NCBI RefSeq assembly: GCF_002744715.1
Contig: NZ_KZ319374.1
Location: 124,001 to 188,000 of the forward strand
Origin: Marinobacter profundi
GTDB taxonomy: Bacteria > Pseudomonadota > Gammaproteobacteria > Pseudomonadales > Oleiphilaceae
Reading direction: 5' to 3'
Length of the DNA: 64,000 nt
The notes under the pieces were generated by a model. It was not told the origin of the DNA. It made no database searches and saw only the letters and a program-made list of their open reading frames with translations. Shown here piece after piece: positions 52,372 to 61,724 of the stretch. Made by a program: the position numbers and the translations under genes. How positions within the stretch are numbered: the first letter of the stretch is position 1; each line of letters opens with the position of its first letter.

Positions 52372-52701
52372 CTACTGGTCGCGCGATGCTTTTTCTTCCA
52401 GTCCTGACAGGTTGAACCGGCTGGCCAGTTCGTCAAGTACGTCTTTTGGTTCCAGTCCGAGCCGGGACAGCATTACCAGGGTATGAAACCACAGGTCGGC
52501 TGTCTCGTAGACCACATCCCGGGTCTCCCCCGATTGCTCGGCGTCCTTGGCGGCAATGATGGTCTCGGTACACTCTTCGCCAACCTTCTCCAGGATCTTG
52601 TTCAGACCCTTGGCGTGCAGGCTGGCGACATAGGACTTGTCGGCGTCCGCGTGTTTGCGGGCTTCCAGGACCCGTCCCAGTTGTTCCAGTACGTCACTCA
52701 T
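52372..52701 (-). CDS. hisE: Phosphoribosyl-ATP pyrophosphatase
   Basis: Removes pyrophosphate from phosphoribosyl-ATP, second step of histidine synthesis. 109 residues of the stand-alone all-alpha MazG-like type: [20 protein letters not shown] with the E-x-x-E metal site and [16 protein letters not shown]. Its start overlaps the hisI stop by 8 bp. In many bacteria the two are fused; here they are separate genes, as in Pseudomonas. Confidence 0.95.
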   Translation of the reverse strand: MSDVLEQLGRVLEARKHADADKSYVASLHAKGLNKILEKVGEECTETIIAAKDAEQSGETRDVVYETADLWFHTLVMLSRLGLEPKDVLDELASRFNLSGLEEKASRDQ

Positions 52702-53131
52702 GGCTGCTGTTTCCTTCGCCGTTACCGTAGATGGCCTGTGGGTCCTTGATCACTGCGTCCACGCTGACCCACTGCCCCTGTTCCAGTTTGCGGTAAAAAC
52801 AGCTACGGCGGCCAGTATGGCAGGCAATGCCACCCTGCTGTTCAACCTTGAGCAGAATCACATCTTCGTCGCAATCCAGGCGGATTTCGCGGACCACCTG
52901 TTGGTGGCCGGAGGATTCGCCCTTGCGCCAGAGCTTTCCCCGGGAGCGGGACCAGTACACTGCGCGACCTTCCGTTGCGGTCAACTGCAGGGATTCCCGG
53001 TTCATCCAGGCCATCATCAGGATCTCGCCGGTGACGGCGTCCTGGGCGATGGCGGGGACGAGACCGTCGGCCGTCCAGCGAACCTGGCTCAGCCAGTCAG
53101 GGCTCCCGACATTAGATGATGAATCTTGCAT
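52694..53131 (-). CDS. hisI: Phosphoribosyl-AMP cyclohydrolase
   Basis: Opens the adenine ring of phosphoribosyl-AMP in histidine synthesis. 145 residues with [20 protein letters not shown], the zinc/magnesium site segments [18 protein letters not shown] and the signature [16 protein letters not shown] 53131 has AGGA 9 nt upstream and is preferred over ATG 53155. It follows ubiB by 37 bp. Confidence 0.94.
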   Translation of the reverse strand: MQDSSSNVGSPDWLSQVRWTADGLVPAIAQDAVTGEILMMAWMNRESLQLTATEGRAVYWSRSRGKLWRKGESSGHQQVVREIRLDCDEDVILLKVEQQGGIACHTGRRSCFYRKLEQGQWVSVDAVIKDPQAIYGNGEGNSSHE

Positions 53132-53168
53132 TTGTGTGAATCCTGTTAAGTGCATGGCCATGTCCTGC

Positions 53169-54815
53169 TCAGTGGCGTCCACCGCGGATGATCAGCCAGC
53201 CGGCAGCGGCCAGGGCGGCCCAGCCCCAGGCGGGCACGGCGGCGGCCAGGGTCGGGAGGTCGCCGGTCGTGCCCAGCCAGGTTCCTGCAACCAGTATCAG
53301 TGCCAGCAGGCCGCGGCGCCAGCGGCGGTCCGAGCTGGCCCGCGCCTCGTTGAGCAGCTCCAGTGTAGCCTGATTGGACTGCGCCGTGGGGTGGCTGCTG
53401 CGCAGCTGGACCAGTGCGTCGTGGACCAGTTGCGGCATTTCCGGAGACTGTTCGAGCCAGGCCGGCAGGTGCGATTGCAGCGACTTGAGCAGGCCCGATG
53501 GTCCGATGCGCTTGCGCATCCAGCTTTCCAGGAACGGCTGCGCGGTGCTCCACAGGTCCAGCTCCGGATAGAGCTGGCGACCGAGGCCTTCCACGTTCAG
53601 CAGGGTTTTCTGTAACAGCACCAGCTGGGGTTGAACTTCCATGTTGAAACGGCGGGCCGTCTGGAACAGCCGCAGCAGGAAGTGACCGAAGGAAATGTCC
53701 TTCAGCGGACGCTCGAAAATGGGTTCGCAGACGGTGCGGATGGCGGCTTCGAACTCGTTGACCCGGGTATCCGGCGGGACCCAGCCGGACTGGATGTGCA
53801 GCTGCGCCACCTGGCGGTAATCACGACGGAAGAACGCCAGCAGGTTGCGGGCCAGATAGCTCTGATCATCCGGGGCCAGGGTGCCCACGATGCCGAAATC
53901 GATGGCGATGTACTTGGGGTCGGCCGGGTTGCTGGCATCGACAAAAATGTTGCCCGGGTGCATGTCGGCGTGGAAGAAGCTGTCGCGGAACACCTGGGTG
54001 AAGAAGATCTCGACGCCTTTTTCAGCCAGTACCTTGAGGTCGACGCCCGCCGCCCGCAGCGCCGCCACGTCGGCAATGGGAATCCCGCGGATCCGCTCCA
54101 TCACCAGTACCTGGCGGCGGGTGTAGTCCCAGTCGATGAAGGGAATGTAGATCAGCGATGAGTTGTCGAAGTTGCGCCGCAGCTGGCTGGCGTTGGCCGC
54201 CTCCCGTTGCAGGTCCAGTTCGTCATGGATGGTGGCGTCGTAGTCGGCAACCACTTCTACCGGGTGCAGCCGCTTGCCCTCGGACCAGTATTTTTCCAGC
54301 AGGCCGGCCATCAGGTACATCAGTGCCAGATCCTGGTGGATGACCTTTTCGATGCCGGGGCGCAGCACCTTGACCACCACCTGCTGGCCGGTCGGCAGGG
54401 TGGCGGCATGGACCTGGGCGACCGAGGCGGACGCCATGGGGTCCGCCTCGAACTCGGCAAACAGCTCGGTAACCGGCTTGCCCAGGCTGGCTTCGATGAT
54501 GGCGCGGGCCTGGGCACTGGGGAAGGGGGGTACCCGGTCCTGCAGGTGCTTGAGGGATTCCGCCATGTCATCCGGCAACAGGTCGCGTCGGGTGGACAGG
54601 ATCTGGCCGAACTTCACGAATACCGGACCGAGCTCCTCGAATGCCAGCCGCAGGCGATCGCCGCGGTCCAGCTTGGGTTGCGGGAACAGGTGCCAGGGAG
54701 CCAGCAGGAAAAATACCTTGAGTGGTGCCGGCAGTTCGGCCAGCGGCAGGAATGTGTCCAGGCGGTAACGACAGAATACCCAGGCAATACGGAACAGGCG
54801 CTGCAGGCGGGTCAC
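53169..54815 (-). CDS. ubiB: UbiB, ABC1/ADCK-type atypical kinase for ubiquinone synthesis
   Basis: A 548-residue ATPase/kinase-like protein that helps extract or present lipid ubiquinone intermediates. The KxGQ signature appears as [20 protein letters not shown]. The Ala-rich nucleotide loop [26 protein letters not shown] and [10 protein letters not shown] complete the ADCK kinase core. Two C-terminal hydrophobic helices (about 500-540) anchor it to the membrane. Start is GTG, overlapping the ubiJ stop by 4 bp (GTGA). Confidence 0.96.
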   Translation of the reverse strand: MTRLQRLFRIAWVFCRYRLDTFLPLAELPAPLKVFFLLAPWHLFPQPKLDRGDRLRLAFEELGPVFVKFGQILSTRRDLLPDDMAESLKHLQDRVPPFPSAQARAIIEASLGKPVTELFAEFEADPMASASVAQVHAATLPTGQQVVVKVLRPGIEKVIHQDLALMYLMAGLLEKYWSEGKRLHPVEVVADYDATIHDELDLQREAANASQLRRNFDNSSLIYIPFIDWDYTRRQVLVMERIRGIPIADVAALRAAGVDLKVLAEKGVEIFFTQVFRDSFFHADMHPGNIFVDASNPADPKYIAIDFGIVGTLAPDDQSYLARNLLAFFRRDYRQVAQLHIQSGWVPPDTRVNEFEAAIRTVCEPIFERPLKDISFGHFLLRLFQTARRFNMEVQPQLVLLQKTLLNVEGLGRQLYPELDLWSTAQPFLESWMRKRIGPSGLLKSLQSHLPAWLEQSPEMPQLVHDALVQLRSSHPTAQSNQATLELLNEARASSDRRWRRGLLALILVAGTWLGTTGDLPTLAAAVPAWGWAALAAAGWLIIRGGRH

Positions 54816-55456
54816 GGCTTCTCCCGGTTGGGGGCTTCAGGGTTGTTGTCTTCCAGTTGACCCAGGCGGGCGTCCAGCCGCTCGACCTGCAGGCTCAGGG
54901 CGTCAATCTCGGTAAAGGTGGCTTCCAGTTCACGGCGGCCAGGCAGGCTCCGGCTTTCCTCGTGGATATACTCTTCCAGGTTGGCGCTGAGGGAGCGGAA
55001 CGCCTGCCGGCTCCAGTGTGCGGCACCGCGCAGGCGACGCCCGATAAAGTGCGCAGGCACATCACCGATATGGCCGGCCATGGCGGCTTCCCAGTCAGGG
55101 TCGAGTTGATTGAGTGCGCGCTGGAACTGGTGTGCCAGGCCGGTATCTCCGGTCACCCGGATCCGGCCGAGGCTGAAAACCTGGTCGTCACCGGTCGCCA
55201 GGGCGATGAACGCCAAGGGCCGGCCGGACAATACCAGGGCAGGTCTCTCCGCCGGCTGGCTGCCGACCTGTACCCGGTCCCCGGCCTGCTGCAGGGTAAG
55301 ATGCATCGCCAACGGGTTGGTCAGGCTGAACTGGACCGGTTCCGACAGCGCTGCCAGCAGGGCCTTGCGACCGGCCGGATCCAGTGCCAAGGCGCTGTTA
55401 AGCGCGCCTTCAACAATGGCGGTGATGCCGGACAGCAGGGTCGGGCCCGGCAGCAT
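54812..55456 (-). CDS. ubiJ: UbiJ, SCP2-domain ubiquinone biosynthesis accessory factor
   Basis: A 214-residue protein with an N-terminal SCP2 lipid-binding domain ([20 protein letters not shown], then [15 protein letters not shown]) and a C-terminal coiled coil ([20 protein letters not shown]). UbiJ binds prenyl intermediates and scaffolds the hydroxylase/methylase metabolon. It overlaps ubiE by one base (TGATG) and ubiB by four, the usual ubiE-ubiJ-ubiB cluster. Confidence 0.92.
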   Translation of the reverse strand: MLPGPTLLSGITAIVEGALNSALALDPAGRKALLAALSEPVQFSLTNPLAMHLTLQQAGDRVQVGSQPAERPALVLSGRPLAFIALATGDDQVFSLGRIRVTGDTGLAHQFQRALNQLDPDWEAAMAGHIGDVPAHFIGRRLRGAAHWSRQAFRSLSANLEEYIHEESRSLPGRRELEATFTEIDALSLQVERLDARLGQLEDNNPEAPNREKP

Positions 55457-56247
55457 CAGGGCTTGATCCCCACGTGCAGCGCGACAATACCGCCGGTCAT
55501 GTTGTGGTACTTGCAGTTCACCAGGCCGGCGTCTTCCATCATGCCCTTCAGGGTGTCCTGGTCCGGGTGCATGCGGATTGACTCGGCCAGGTACTGGTAA
55601 CTGCCGGAGTCGCCGGCAATCAGTTGGCCCATCAGCGGCAGGGCGTTGAACGAGTACAGGTCGTAGGCCTTGCTCAGCAACGGATTAACGGGCTTGGAAA
55701 ATTCCAGCACCATCAGCTTGCCACCGGGCTTGAGGACCCGTGTCATGTCGCGCAGGGCCTGGTCCTTGTCGGTCACGTTACGCAGGCCGAAGGCAATGGA
55801 CACCGCATTGAAACTGTTGTCCGGGAACGGCAAGTGCTCGGCGTCCGCCTGCACATACTCGATGTTGCCGGCGTAACCCCGGTCGGTCAGGCGGCTGCGG
55901 CCAACCTGCAGCATGGACGCGTTGATGTCCGCCAGGACCACCTTGCCGGCGGGCCCTACCAGATCGGAGAACTTCATGGTCAGGTCACCGGTGCCGCCGG
56001 CAATGTCCAGTACCCGGTGGCCGGGACGCACACCGCTGAGCTCAATGGTGAAACGCTTCCACAGCCGGTGGACACCCATCGACATCAGGTCATTCATCAG
56101 GTCGTACTTGCCCGCCACCGAGTGGAAAACCTCGGCCACCTGGCCCGCTTTCTGGCTTTTCGGCACATTGCGGAAGCCGAAATGGGTGACGTCGTCCTGC
56201 CCTGGAGTGGGGGTGGCCTGGTCGGGTGACGGTTGTTGCTGGGTCAT
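55456..56247 (-). CDS. ubiE: Ubiquinone/menaquinone C-methyltransferase
   Basis: SAM-dependent C2 methylation of the benzoquinol ring. 263 residues. [20 protein letters not shown] and [20 protein letters not shown] form the family opening, [20 protein letters not shown] the SAM site, and [19 protein letters not shown] and the [14 protein letters not shown] segment complete the fold. First gene of the ubiE-ubiJ-ubiB run. Confidence 0.97.
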   Translation of the reverse strand: MTQQQPSPDQATPTPGQDDVTHFGFRNVPKSQKAGQVAEVFHSVAGKYDLMNDLMSMGVHRLWKRFTIELSGVRPGHRVLDIAGGTGDLTMKFSDLVGPAGKVVLADINASMLQVGRSRLTDRGYAGNIEYVQADAEHLPFPDNSFNAVSIAFGLRNVTDKDQALRDMTRVLKPGGKLMVLEFSKPVNPLLSKAYDLYSFNALPLMGQLIAGDSGSYQYLAESIRMHPDQDTLKGMMEDAGLVNCKYHNMTGGIVALHVGIKP

Positions 56248-56405
56248 GGCGGTGTCCTGTCAGAATCTGAACCCCGTATTCTAACGGTTAGGGGGGGCGC
56301 TACAAGGTGTGCCCGGGTATTTATTGACTTGAGTACGACTTTTGCTTGCGGCCGGTAATTTTATAAACTGTCTATCAACAAGCCACTCCCCAGAGACCCG
56401 ACACC

Positions 56406-56684
56406 ATGTCTGTTATTGATGTTCATCGCCCCCACGCGCTCGATAAAGCCCATGCCCGTGCCGCGGCCGAAACCCTTGCCGAGGACCTGTCCCGCCAGTT
56501 TGATGTTCATTACCAGTGGGAAGGTGATGTGATGAAGTTCAAGCGCAGCGGGGTCAAGGGCCAGCTCGACATCTCGCCGAGCGACATCCACGTTCACCTC
56601 GAGCTGGGCATGTTGCTGCGGCCCTTCAAGTCACGGATCGAGCAGGAAATCCACAGCCAGCTCGACCAGATCGTCCAGGCCTGA
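56406..56684 (+). CDS. Polyhydroxyalkanoic acid system family protein
   Basis: A 92-residue protein of the PHA_gran_rgn family, found near PHA genes or in species with storage granules. It shows VHRPHALDKAHARAAAETLA, FDVHYQWEGDVMKFKR and a C-terminal LLRPFKSRIEQEIHSQL segment. Function is not established beyond the association with PHA metabolism. It is convergent with the FFLEELY-type gene (16 bp between ends). Confidence 0.85.
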   Translation: MSVIDVHRPHALDKAHARAAAETLAEDLSRQFDVHYQWEGDVMKFKRSGVKGQLDISPSDIHVHLELGMLLRPFKSRIEQEIHSQLDQIVQA

Positions 56685-56700
56685 TCCCGCCAGCTACCGG

Positions 56701-57450
56701 TCAGAGGTGTTCGGGCAGCCGGAACGGCTCCTGCTGACCGGCAAGGATGTTCGTCAGCACCGCTTTCTCCCGGGTGATGAGCCGGTCGAGCAAGGCATCG
56801 ACGTCCTCCATGGCGCGGAACGCGGTGTAGCCGCGGTGAAGAAACGAGTGGAGGTCGCTCAGCCCGGCCATTTCCGCCGGTGTGCCGGTCATGCTGAGGA
56901 GCCAGCCGAGGGTCCGGTTACGCACGTAACGGTCCAGTTGCTGCCCCACATCGGCAACCAGTTCGATCTGGCGCTCCCGTTGCGCCTGCTGGCCGGCGGC
57001 GCGGAACGCCTCGCAGTAACGGTCGGTGGTGAGGTTGTCGGCACTGGTCCCGAGCCGGTGCAGGGCTTCGGTGAGTTCCAGGTCGAGCAGCTGGGTGACC
57101 AGGTTGAGTTCCACCAGTCCGCCGAAGGTATCGAGCAGGTGTTCCGGCAGCCATTTGACCATTTTCGGGAAGACCCGGTCGATATTGTCGTCGCGCTGTG
57201 TCATTCCGGCGGGGGCATAAAGGTCGGTCAGCAGGAATTCCAGGCCGGTGTGGAAATCGGGGTGCCGGTAGAGGTCCTGATGGGTCATCTTGAGCCGCTG
57301 AACCTGCCATTCGGCCACCTTGCCCATATCGCCCAGCAGCGGGTGCGTCGCCTTGTGCTGACGGAAGTCATGATAGGCCAGAAGCTGATGCTGCAGTCGC
57401 CGGGCGCTGTCGCTGCGGACAGGCGTGGCGATCAGGCGCTCGCGATACAT
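56701..57450 (-). CDS. FFLEELY motif family protein
   Basis: A 249-residue, mainly helical cytosolic protein. The motif that names the family appears as EFLLTDLYAPAGM followed by DDNIDRVFPKMVKWLPEHLL. The C-terminal half is helical with LLSMTGTPAEMAGLSDLHSF. The biochemical role is unknown; homologues occur in Marinobacter, Alcanivorax and Pseudomonas. No operon partner: 72 bp upstream lies the 3' end of the alpha/beta hydrolase gene in the same direction, so co-transcription is possible. Confidence 0.8.
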   Translation of the reverse strand: MYRERLIATPVRSDSARRLQHQLLAYHDFRQHKATHPLLGDMGKVAEWQVQRLKMTHQDLYRHPDFHTGLEFLLTDLYAPAGMTQRDDNIDRVFPKMVKWLPEHLLDTFGGLVELNLVTQLLDLELTEALHRLGTSADNLTTDRYCEAFRAAGQQAQRERQIELVADVGQQLDRYVRNRTLGWLLSMTGTPAEMAGLSDLHSFLHRGYTAFRAMEDVDALLDRLITREKAVLTNILAGQQEPFRLPEHL

Positions 57451-57522
57451 GGGAAGGGCACTCTCCGGTAGACCAATGACCTGGGGCCGATAGTCTACCG
57501 GAGCCGGTGCGAGATGGCAGCC

Positions 57523-58446
57523 TTAAAGCTGGCAGGCGGTGGGCAGGGTCTCGAACCCGGGTACCCATTCCTTGCTGTCGAGGGTGATGAAATGGCTCGG
57601 TGCCTCGGTTTCGACAATCCGCATGGTTGTCGGGCTCTGGCGGGCACTGGCCAGCATGGCGCCGCGGTCGAGAATGCGGTCCACCCGCGGAATCAGGAAA
57701 GTGCCATGGCGGATCTGGTCATACACCGCGGTATCGGTGCGCTCCATCCATTCCATGATGTCTTCGATGTTGCGCACAATGGTGAGGTGATCCCGGGTGG
57801 CCGAGAACAGCTTGCTGAGTAACTGTTTCTTGCGCGGGTTCATCTTGCCGAAAAAGGTCTGGCCATAGGCGGAGGAGGGGGCGCTGTTGATCAGACGGAT
57901 CAGCCAGGGCCACATGCCGTGACTGACCGGCTCCAGCAGGGTGGTTACCAGGGCGTGCAACCTGCCCTGGGGCAGTACGGGCGCTTCCAGCACCACTTCC
58001 ACGGTGTCATAGAGTTCCGGGCGCAGGCGGATGGCTTCAAGGATTACCGCACCGCCGCGGGAGTGGCCGTGGACCCGGATGTTGTCGGTAGACGGCAGGT
58101 TGGACAGCGCCTGGTTGAGGATGCAGGCGTCGTACTGAATGGTGCCTTCCAGGTACTTGATCGGCACTTCCCAGTCCGGCGATTCTGGAGTGACACCGTT
58201 CACCGGGATGTGGTAGTTGCTGCAGGTCAGCAGCACCAGTTCGGTGGTGGGGGCTTCATAGGCCTGGGTGAAGTAACAGTGATTTTCCAGAAAACCATGG
58301 ACGCCGATCACCGTCTGTTCGGCAGCACCACTGTGGTTGCGTACCGACACGGCCCCCTGGCCAACCCGGTAGACCCGTCCGGAAAACATTTCCGAATAGG
58401 CACTCTCGATCGGTTTGATCAGTTTACGAACGTGGCTCGCTTTCAT
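57523..58446 (-). CDS. Alpha/beta hydrolase
   Basis: A 307-residue serine hydrolase. VIGVHGFLENHCYFTQAY supplies the oxyanion-hole HG motif, VHGHSRGGAV the nucleophile elbow (S129), and EAPSHFITLDS near the C-terminus the likely catalytic histidine. No signal peptide. ATG 58446 (MKASHVRKLIKP) has GGAG 7 nt upstream and is chosen over an upstream start at 58614. Substrate unknown; position next to a wax ester synthase-type gene and a PHA-system gene makes a lipid esterase or lipase role plausible but unproven. Confidence 0.83.
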   Translation of the reverse strand: MKASHVRKLIKPIESAYSEMFSGRVYRVGQGAVSVRNHSGAAEQTVIGVHGFLENHCYFTQAYEAPTTELVLLTCSNYHIPVNGVTPESPDWEVPIKYLEGTIQYDACILNQALSNLPSTDNIRVHGHSRGGAVILEAIRLRPELYDTVEVVLEAPVLPQGRLHALVTTLLEPVSHGMWPWLIRLINSAPSSAYGQTFFGKMNPRKKQLLSKLFSATRDHLTIVRNIEDIMEWMERTDTAVYDQIRHGTFLIPRVDRILDRGAMLASARQSPTTMRIVETEAPSHFITLDSKEWVPGFETLPTACQL

Positions 58447-58819
58447 AACCCATCTCCACCAGCAGTGTCTGACCCGTCTTATGATTGGTTGTTTGCAGGG
58501 CGGGTCCTGCTGTTGTATCGCGTTGTGGTACTTGTTGTATTGGCACTGAATACCAGTGTTACGCCGAGCCAGGGCCAATGGTCTGCTTGGTCGCGGTGCC
58601 GGATTGCGCACCATTACTGGCTAATAACCATTTCATCATTCCTTATTTCGAGTATAGAGGGGAAGGGTTAACTGCGCGTAATTTTTTGTAAGACCGTGAC
58701 CGGCCGCGGTTTTATGGAGCCCCCGCGGCTTGTCTGGCACAATGCCGGGTCAACTTGTCCAATAATAATGATCTTGCCTTCGGGGGCTGCCGGGTTTGAG
58801 TCACAAGGAATCGCACCTC
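58447..58819. other. Divergent intergenic region between hydrolase and wax ester synthase genes
   Basis: This 373-bp region is AT-richer than its surroundings in its middle part (58600-58690). It must contain the two divergent promoters. I found no clear -35/-10 pair, palindrome or small gene with a credible ribosome site. Confidence 0.5.
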
Positions 58820-60193
58820 ATGTTGCCGGTGGATGCTGCCTGGCTGGCGCTCGAGGCCCCCCACAATCCGATGACCATCACCGTGATGATGCGGGTCGAG
58901 GGGCTCACCGAAAACCGCCTGCAGGAATTTATCGAGCGCTACTGGCTGGCCTGGGAGCGGTTTCGCCTGCTGCCGGTCCGTAAGGGGCCGGCGTGGCACT
59001 GGCAAGCGGATCCGTTGTTTGCCCTCCGCCATCACCTCGCGGTTGTCCCGCACTCTCTGGATGCGGAGGCTTTGCAGGACTGGGTATCGGCGCGGCTCAA
59101 TCAGCCTCTGCCAGACTACCGCCCGCGCTGGAAATTCTGGCTGGTGCCCCATGCCGAGGGCGGTGCCGCCCTGTTGTTGCGTATCCACCATTGTTACGCC
59201 GACGGACTGGCCCTGCTGGAGGTGTTTGACCGCCTCTGTCCGACCTCGCCGCGGCAGCCCCCGGCCATCTACGGGGGCCGGGAGAGCACCGAGCCGACCC
59301 GCTGGCTCGACGGCACCCGGGCCTGGCTGGCGGAGTTGCTGGCCGGGGAGGGGGGCACCAATACGGCGGCGGTCATGTCGGCGCGGTCCGCCGCCGGCTC
59401 CCGCAACCGGCTGGAACAGGCTGCCCTGCGCGGAGTGCGGCTGGTTAACGAACTGAGCCATTTCGTGGTGGAAGCCGAGGACACCCCGTCGCCCTTGCGT
59501 CAGACCCTGCTCGGTCGTCGCCGCTGCTGCTGGTCGGAGCCGTTGCCGCTGGCGCAGTTTCGCTCGGTCGCCCGCAGCGCCGGTGTGACCATCAACGATG
59601 TTCTGCTGAGCTGCGTGGCCAGTGCGGTACGCCAGGCACTTGCCGGTGCCGGGGTCGATCTGGACCAGGCCTGCGCCCATGCCGCCGTGCCGGTGGATAT
59701 CCGCAGCCGGTTGCCGGACGGGGTGAGCCCGCCGGAGGGCAGCCTGGGGAACTACTTCGGGACGGTCTTCGTGCCCCTGCCGGTGGATGGCGGCAGTCCG
59801 CTGGAGCGCCTTTACCGGATCAAACATGAAACCCGCCGCCTCAAGCGCAGCTGGCAACCGGGCATTTCCTGGGCCCTTGCCGGCGCGGCTGCCTTGCTGC
59901 CTGACCATCTCCGCCAGGCGGTTGCCGAACTGTTCTGCCGCAAGGCCAGTACCGTGGTGTCCAATGTACCGGGTACCCGCGAGCCGCGATACCTGGCCGG
60001 ATGCCGGATTACCGAGCAGATGTACTGGGTTCCCCGTGCCGGTGACATTGGTCTCGGTGTCAGCGTGGTCAGCTATGCCGGCCAGGTCCAGTTCGGCGTC
60101 GTGGCAGACGAGGCCGTAGTGGCCGACCCGCAGCAGTTCCTGGCCTGCTGCCTGGCGGAGCTGGAGGAGCTGGCCGGCAAGGCCGGGTCGTAA
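58820..60193 (+). CDS. Wax ester synthase/diacylglycerol acyltransferase (WS/DGAT) family protein
   Basis: A 457-residue acyltransferase that uses acyl-CoA with fatty alcohols or diacylglycerol to make storage wax esters or triacylglycerols. The catalytic HHxxxDG motif is IHHCYADG (H123, H124, D128). The opening MLPVDAAWLALEAPHNPMTI corresponds to the family N-terminus, and SVARSAGVTINDVLLSCVA, LGNYFGTVFVPLPV and VVSNVPGTREPRYLAG are further conserved blocks. ATG 58820 has AAGGA upstream; a TTG at 58796 would add 8 residues. Marinobacter species carry several such genes; which substrates this one prefers is unknown. Confidence 0.92.
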   Translation: MLPVDAAWLALEAPHNPMTITVMMRVEGLTENRLQEFIERYWLAWERFRLLPVRKGPAWHWQADPLFALRHHLAVVPHSLDAEALQDWVSARLNQPLPDYRPRWKFWLVPHAEGGAALLLRIHHCYADGLALLEVFDRLCPTSPRQPPAIYGGRESTEPTRWLDGTRAWLAELLAGEGGTNTAAVMSARSAAGSRNRLEQAALRGVRLVNELSHFVVEAEDTPSPLRQTLLGRRRCCWSEPLPLAQFRSVARSAGVTINDVLLSCVASAVRQALAGAGVDLDQACAHAAVPVDIRSRLPDGVSPPEGSLGNYFGTVFVPLPVDGGSPLERLYRIKHETRRLKRSWQPGISWALAGAAALLPDHLRQAVAELFCRKASTVVSNVPGTREPRYLAGCRITEQMYWVPRAGDIGLGVSVVSYAGQVQFGVVADEAVVADPQQFLACCLAELEELAGKAGS

Positions 60194-60366
60194 TCCCAAA
60201 GTCCTGATCCGGGGGCCTCCTAAATAAGCAGTGAACCGGCTCCCTTGGCGAATATCCCCTGTTGTTCCCTTCACCGACCATGAGGCTCAGGCGAATCATG
60301 CCGCCTCGGGAAGCCGGTCGGAACCGGTTTTCCTGGTCCCAGAATTCAACAAAAACCGGGGGAACT

Positions 60367-61470
60367 ATGAACAACAACAACTTCAGGAAGTCAGGAATCG
60401 CGCTGGCGCTGGCCACCATGGCCGGGTTCAGTGCGGGCAGCCACGCTGCGGTGGAGGTGTACAACCAGGATGGAACGGTGTTTTCGGTGGACGGCTATTT
60501 CAACGCCTTCTATGTCAACCGTGACGACAAGCTGGCGGATACCCGTGATTCACGTATCAAGATGGGTTTCCTGCCCAACACCATCGGCTTCAATTTCAGC
60601 AAGGAGATGGGCGACCTGACGCTGGGTGGCCGTTCCTCGTTCTGGACCACCATCAACGACAGTCTGGATACGCCCACCGACACTGCAATCGACGTGCGGC
60701 AGTTCTACGCCACGGTGGACGGCAGTTTCGGCCAGGTGCTGATTGGTAAGGACTTCGGCCTCTACGCCCGTTCCAACATCTTCCTGGATGAAATCCTCAT
60801 GGGCTTTGGTTCCCCGGGCCTGCCCGGCGGCGTGTCCTTCGGCAATATCCGCGCCGGCTATCCGTACCCCACGCCGTCTGCCCAGATCACCTACCGTTCG
60901 CCGGACATGGGTGGCCTCAAGATCGCTGCCGGTGTCCTCGATCCGGCTGACACGGTCTCCGGAACCGCAGCGGATGAGAATGCCGCTCCGCGGTTCGAAT
61001 CGGAGCTCACCTACAGTGCCAACCTGAACCAGGTTGCGCTCACCGGCTGGGTGAATGGCCGCTACCAGTCTGCCGAGAATGGTGCAACGACGGTAGACAG
61101 CACCGGCCTGGGGTATGGCGTGAAGGCGTCGGTAGCCGGGCTCACGCTCGCCGCATCCGGGTTCACTTCCTCTGGCGATAACCCGGTACTGATCGGCAAT
61201 GGCGCGGTCACCGAGGACGACGCCGATGGTTTCCTGGTGCAGGCCTCCTACGCCTTCGCGGCTAACCGGGTTGTGCTTTCCTACGGCGAAACCGATGCCG
61301 AGATCCTCGACCTGGAAACCGAGAGCACCACCGTGGGCTTCTTCCACGATGTGAACAGCAACTTCAAACTGGTTGCCGAGTACAACATGTACGAAGACCG
61401 CAATCGCACCAACGGCAACACGACCACCGAGGCGGACACCATCGCCCTGGGTGCCATCGTTACCTTCTGA
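60367..61470 (+). CDS. Gram-negative general-type porin
   Basis: A 367-residue outer-membrane beta-barrel protein. Signal peptide MNNNNFRKSGIALALATMAG ends at SHA before AVEVYNQDG. The mature protein opens VFSVDGYFNAFYVNRDDK, shows alternating beta-strand pattern, FGQVLIGKDFGLYARSN and the loop-3-like region around residues 130-165, and ends with phenylalanine (ALGAIVTF), as required for BAM assembly. Selectivity cannot be predicted. ATG 60367 follows GGGGGAAC. The stop codon is the first base triplet of a 15-bp tandem repeat. Confidence 0.92.
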   Translation: MNNNNFRKSGIALALATMAGFSAGSHAAVEVYNQDGTVFSVDGYFNAFYVNRDDKLADTRDSRIKMGFLPNTIGFNFSKEMGDLTLGGRSSFWTTINDSLDTPTDTAIDVRQFYATVDGSFGQVLIGKDFGLYARSNIFLDEILMGFGSPGLPGGVSFGNIRAGYPYPTPSAQITYRSPDMGGLKIAAGVLDPADTVSGTAADENAAPRFESELTYSANLNQVALTGWVNGRYQSAENGATTVDSTGLGYGVKASVAGLTLAASGFTSSGDNPVLIGNGAVTEDDADGFLVQASYAFAANRVVLSYGETDAEILDLETESTTVGFFHDVNSNFKLVAEYNMYEDRNRTNGNTTTEADTIALGAIVTF

Positions 61471-61497
61471 GTGGTTTGACGCTGAGTGGTTTGACGC
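61468..61497 (+). repeat. 15-bp perfect tandem duplication at the porin stop codon
   Basis: TGAGTGGTTTGACGC occurs twice in a row (61468-61482, 61483-61497). The first copy begins with the porin stop codon. Looks like a recent slippage duplication; a later perfect hairpin (TGCCGGT / ACCGGCA, 61549-61569) lacks a T-run. Confidence 0.9.
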
Positions 61498-61661
61498 AAA
61501 GGTGCGGCACGGAAGCCCGCCTGATGCGCTGTTGACTTGAGACTAAAGTGCCGGTTTGTCGTACCGGCAATCGGCCACGCCACCGGGCATTGATTCGAGG
61601 AGTATTTTAATCAATGGCTTACGATCATTTTGGCGCGCCTATTAAAAGCACTGAAGTCGCA

Positions 61662-61689
61662 TTGGCCCGGGCTCCGGATGCCGTAGAAT
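61662..61689 (+). promoter_or_regulatory. Candidate promoter of the FIST/NosP-like gene
   Basis: TTGGCC (61662-61667), 16-bp spacer, TAGAAT (61684-61689). Initiation near 61696 would lead directly into ATG 61725. It lies within the frame of a longer possible start (61614), and so argues for the shorter protein. Confidence 0.5.
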
Positions 61690-61724
61690 CGTGGTGTCGT
61701 CATCCGTATTCCGAGCCAGTCGCC

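Noticed and set aside
58712..60274. 520-codon minus-strand frame opposite the WS/DGAT gene
   Set aside because: GC-rich third positions keep it open; the product is Gln/Arg/Gly-rich without domains, while the plus strand has the catalytic HHxxxDG.
61549..61569. Hairpin TGCCGGT/ACCGGCA as porin terminator
   Set aside because: A good 7-bp stem but followed by ATCGGCC without T-run, so not a convincing intrinsic terminator.
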